Source of the DNA: Variovorax sp. | GTDB lineage: Bacteria > Pseudomonadota > Gammaproteobacteria > Burkholderiales > Burkholderiaceae_C | Assembly: GCA_028292145.1 (NCBI GenBank) | Contig: JAQGMX010000362.1 | Location: 1 to 7,554, forward strand | Direction: 5' to 3' | DNA length: 7,554 bases | In this document: positions 5,459 to 7,554 of the stretch, in pieces | Layout of the letters: each line of letters starts with the position of its first letter | How positions within the stretch are numbered: position 1 is the stretch's first letter | Translations under genes and position numbers: made by a program | Notes under the pieces: model-generated | What the model saw: the letters and a program-made list of their open reading frames with translations, nothing else | What the model was told of the DNA's origin: nothing | Databases searched by the model: none

Positions 5459-7554
5459 TTAGCCGCGATTCGGAACACCTTCCGGCTCCCGCCTCACGCG
5501 AAAGGCGGCGGCATACATCGCGGGCAGCGCCAGCAGGGTCAGGACAGTGGCCACGATGAGCCCGCCCATGATCGCCACGGCCATCGGGCCCCAGAAAACG
5601 CTGCGCGACAACGGGATCATCGCCAGCACGGCGGCAGCCGCCGTCAGCACGATCGGCCGCAGCCGGCGCACCGCCGATTCGACGATCGCATCCCAGGCCG
5701 GCACGCCGGCTGCGCGATCGCTTTCGATCTGGTCGATCAGGATCACCGAATTGCGCTGGATCATGCCCATCAGCGCGATCACGCCGAGCAGCGCGACGAA
5801 GCCGAACGGACGATTCAGGAGCAACAGCGCCGCAGCCACGCCGGCGATGCCGAGCGGCCCGGTCATGAACACCAGCAGCGCGCGGCTGAAGCTGTGCAGC
5901 TGGAGCATCAGCAGCGTGAAGACGAGGAACAGCATGATAGGCACGCCGGCGACGATCGATGTCGAGCCCTTGCTGCTTTCTTCCACAGCGCCGGCCACCT
6001 CTATCCGATAGCCGCCGCTGCCTTCGGCGCGCCAGGCGGCTTCGATCTCGCGCAGCTTTGGAAGCAATTGAGAAGTCACCGTTGCGCCCTGCAGACCTTC
6101 GGCCAGGTCGGCCTGAACCGTGATGGCGTAGTCGCGGTTCTGCCGCCACATCACGCCCGGCTCCCAGGTGAACACCGGACGAGCGATCTGCGTAAGAGGA
6201 ATCGATTTGCCCGATGCGGTCGGCAGGTAGGCGTTGCCGATATCCGAAATCGCTTCGCGCTCGTCCGGCGACTGGCGCAGGACGATGTCGATCAGCCGAT
6301 CGTTCTCGCGATATTGGCCGACGGTCGTTCCGCTGAACATCGTGCGTGCGGCCTGCGCGATGGCCTGGCTGGTGACACCGAGCGTCCGCGCCTTGGCCTG
6401 GTCGACTTCCAGCCGGATCACCTTCACCGACTCGTTCCAGTTGTCGTTCACGCCGCGCAGGCTTGTGTTGGCGCGCATCACGGCCTTCACTTCGTCGGCG
6501 CGCCGGCGCAACTCTGCCGGATCGGTGCCGATCACGCGAAACTGCACCGGATACGCAACCGGCGGCCCGTTCGGCAACAGCTTGGCCCGACCGCGGACTT
6601 CGGGAAACTCCTGGGCCAGAATCTCCGGCAGGCGCTTGCGCAGCACCTCGCGCTGCGTCAGGTCCTTGGCCAGCACGATCATCTGCGACACGTTGCTTTG
6701 CGGGAAGATCTGGTCGAGCGGCAGGTAGAAGCGAGGAACGCCGTTGCCGACCCAGGTACTGACCGTCGCCACGGCGTCCTCGGTCATCAGGCGCTGTTCG
6801 ACGCGTTTGGCGACCTCCTCATTGGCCGCGAACGACGTGCCTTCGGGCAACCAGAGCTCGACCATGATCTCCGGCCGGCTCGAATCCGGGAAGAACTGCT
6901 GCTGCACGCGCCCCATTCCGACGATGCCGAGCCCGAAGATCGCCACCGTCGCAGCAATGGTCAGCCAGCGGTGCATGATGCACCAGTCCACCGTGCGTCG
7001 AAAGCCGTTGTAGAAGCGCGAATCGAACAGTTCGTGCGGCGGCGCGTCCGGGTCGTGCTTCTTGACCTTGAGCAGCAATGTGCCGAGATACGGCACGAAA
7101 TACACCGACACGATCCACGACAGCACCAGCGCGATCACCGTCACCGCGAAAATCGCGAAGGTGTACTCGCCGGTCACGGATTTGGCCAGGCCGATCGGCA
7201 GGAAGCCCGCGGCGGTGATGAGCGTGCCGGTCAGCATCGGCTTGGCGGTGACGTCGTAGGCGAAGGTCGCGGCGCGGACCTTGTCGTAGCCCTCCTCCAT
7301 CGTCCGCACCATCATCTCGACCGCGATGATGGCGTCGTCGACCAGCAGCCCGAGCGCGATGATGAGCGAGCCGAGCGACACCTTGTGCAGCCCGATGTTG
7401 AAGTAGTTCATCGCCAGGAAAGTGACCGCCAGCACCAGCGGAATCGTGATCGCCACCACCAGCCCCGGCCGGACGTCGATGTGCCAGCCGAATCGCCCGC
7501 CCTTGTGCAGGCCGAGCGCGACGAAGCTCACTGCCAACACGATGGCGACCGCCT
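5459..7554 (-). CDS. RND-family multidrug efflux permease (AcrB-like), C-terminal 697 residues; 5' end outside window
   Basis: RND permeases are trimeric inner-membrane proton antiporters that, with a periplasmic adaptor and an outer-membrane channel, pump drugs or other small molecules out of Gram-negative cells. The frame is open to the window edge; 697 of about 1,030 residues are visible, so the N-terminus is missing and the GTG at 7540 is not the real start. Visible parts are the end of TM2, TM3, then TM4 with the proton-relay pair in GLLVDDAIIAVE (Asp codons 7339-7337 and 7336-7334), TM5-TM7, a large second periplasmic domain (about 6920-5970, beginning VQQQFFPDSSRPE), and TM8-TM12. In TM10 the relay Lys of AcrB (K940) is replaced by Arg in IQRNSVILIDQ. 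The style resembles HAE-1 pumps of the TriC type, but substrate cannot be inferred. The stop is TAA, with a hairpin terminator just after. Adaptor and channel genes are probably upstream, outside the window. Confidence 0.93.
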   Translation of the reverse strand, partial: AVAIVLAVSFVALGLHKGGRFGWHIDVRPGLVVAITIPLVLAVTFLAMNYFNIGLHKVSLGSLIIALGLLVDDAIIAVEMMVRTMEEGYDKVRAATFAYDVTAKPMLTGTLITAAGFLPIGLAKSVTGEYTFAIFAVTVIALVLSWIVSVYFVPYLGTLLLKVKKHDPDAPPHELFDSRFYNGFRRTVDWCIMHRWLTIAATVAIFGLGIVGMGRVQQQFFPDSSRPEIMVELWLPEGTSFAANEEVAKRVEQRLMTEDAVATVSTWVGNGVPRFYLPLDQIFPQSNVSQMIVLAKDLTQREVLRKRLPEILAQEFPEVRGRAKLLPNGPPVAYPVQFRVIGTDPAELRRRADEVKAVMRANTSLRGVNDNWNESVKVIRLEVDQAKARTLGVTSQAIAQAARTMFSGTTVGQYRENDRLIDIVLRQSPDEREAISDIGNAYLPTASGKSIPLTQIARPVFTWEPGVMWRQNRDYAITVQADLAEGLQGATVTSQLLPKLREIEAAWRAEGSGGYRIEVAGAVEESSKGSTSIVAGVPIMLFLVFTLLMLQLHSFSRALLVFMTGPLGIAGVAAALLLLNRPFGFVALLGVIALMGMIQRNSVILIDQIESDRAAGVPAWDAIVESAVRRLRPIVLTAAAAVLAMIPLSRSVFWGPMAVAIMGGLIVATVLTLLALPAMYAAAFRVRREPEGVPNRG

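Noticed and set aside
5263..5478. Small minus-strand open frame of 71 codons over the tRNA
   Set aside because: It reads through the tRNA gene and its terminator and has no recognisable product.
5459..7540. GTG at 7540 as the true start of the RND permease
   Set aside because: The frame stays open to the window edge and the protein would lack TM1 and the first periplasmic domain, so the gene simply continues outside the window.
1..7554. Search for CRISPR arrays, insertion sequences, integrase or attachment sites (a tRNA gene is present)
   Set aside because: No repeated spacer pattern, transposase or integrase is visible. The tRNA 3' end is followed at once by tig, and I saw no second copy of the tRNA end in the window, so there is no sign of an integrated element.

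Overview
The window looks like an ordinary chromosomal core region of a GC-rich betaproteobacterium. Burkholderiales is likely and a Comamonadaceae/Variovorax-like organism is my best guess. That placement rests on the high GC content, the gene order tRNA-Leu, tig, clpP, clpX, lon, and the overall look of the proteins; no database search was possible. All genes lie on the minus strand, so they read from high to low coordinates.

Layout in the direction of transcription: (1) 7554-5459, the C-terminal two thirds of an RND-type inner-membrane efflux permease, cut by the window edge and followed by a hairpin terminator (5404-5437). (2) 5379-5293, tRNA-Leu(UAG) with an encoded CCA end. (3) 5266-3947, trigger factor (tig), starting only 26 nt after the tRNA. 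(4) 3860-3252, clpP, the proteolytic subunit. (5) 3198-3169, a strong rho-independent terminator. (6) 3101-1836, clpX, the unfoldase partner of ClpP. (7) 1802-1764, a long hairpin that overlaps a heat-shock-like promoter. (8) 1733-1, the N-terminal 577 residues of the Lon protease, whose protease domain lies outside the window.

The genes form a protein quality-control cluster. Trigger factor meets nascent chains at the ribosome, ClpXP unfolds and degrades tagged or regulatory substrates, and Lon degrades misfolded proteins. All visible catalytic and nucleotide-binding residues are intact. No mobile element, CRISPR array, pseudogene or anomalous gene is visible, and no gene-free stretch exceeds about 150 bases. 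I found no undescribed system. The points worth a second look are regulatory: sigma-32-like promoters before lon and clpP with identical 14-nt spacers, the -35 element of the lon promoter lying in the loop of the clpX-lon hairpin, a strong terminator between clpP and clpX, and the very short tRNA-tig gap.
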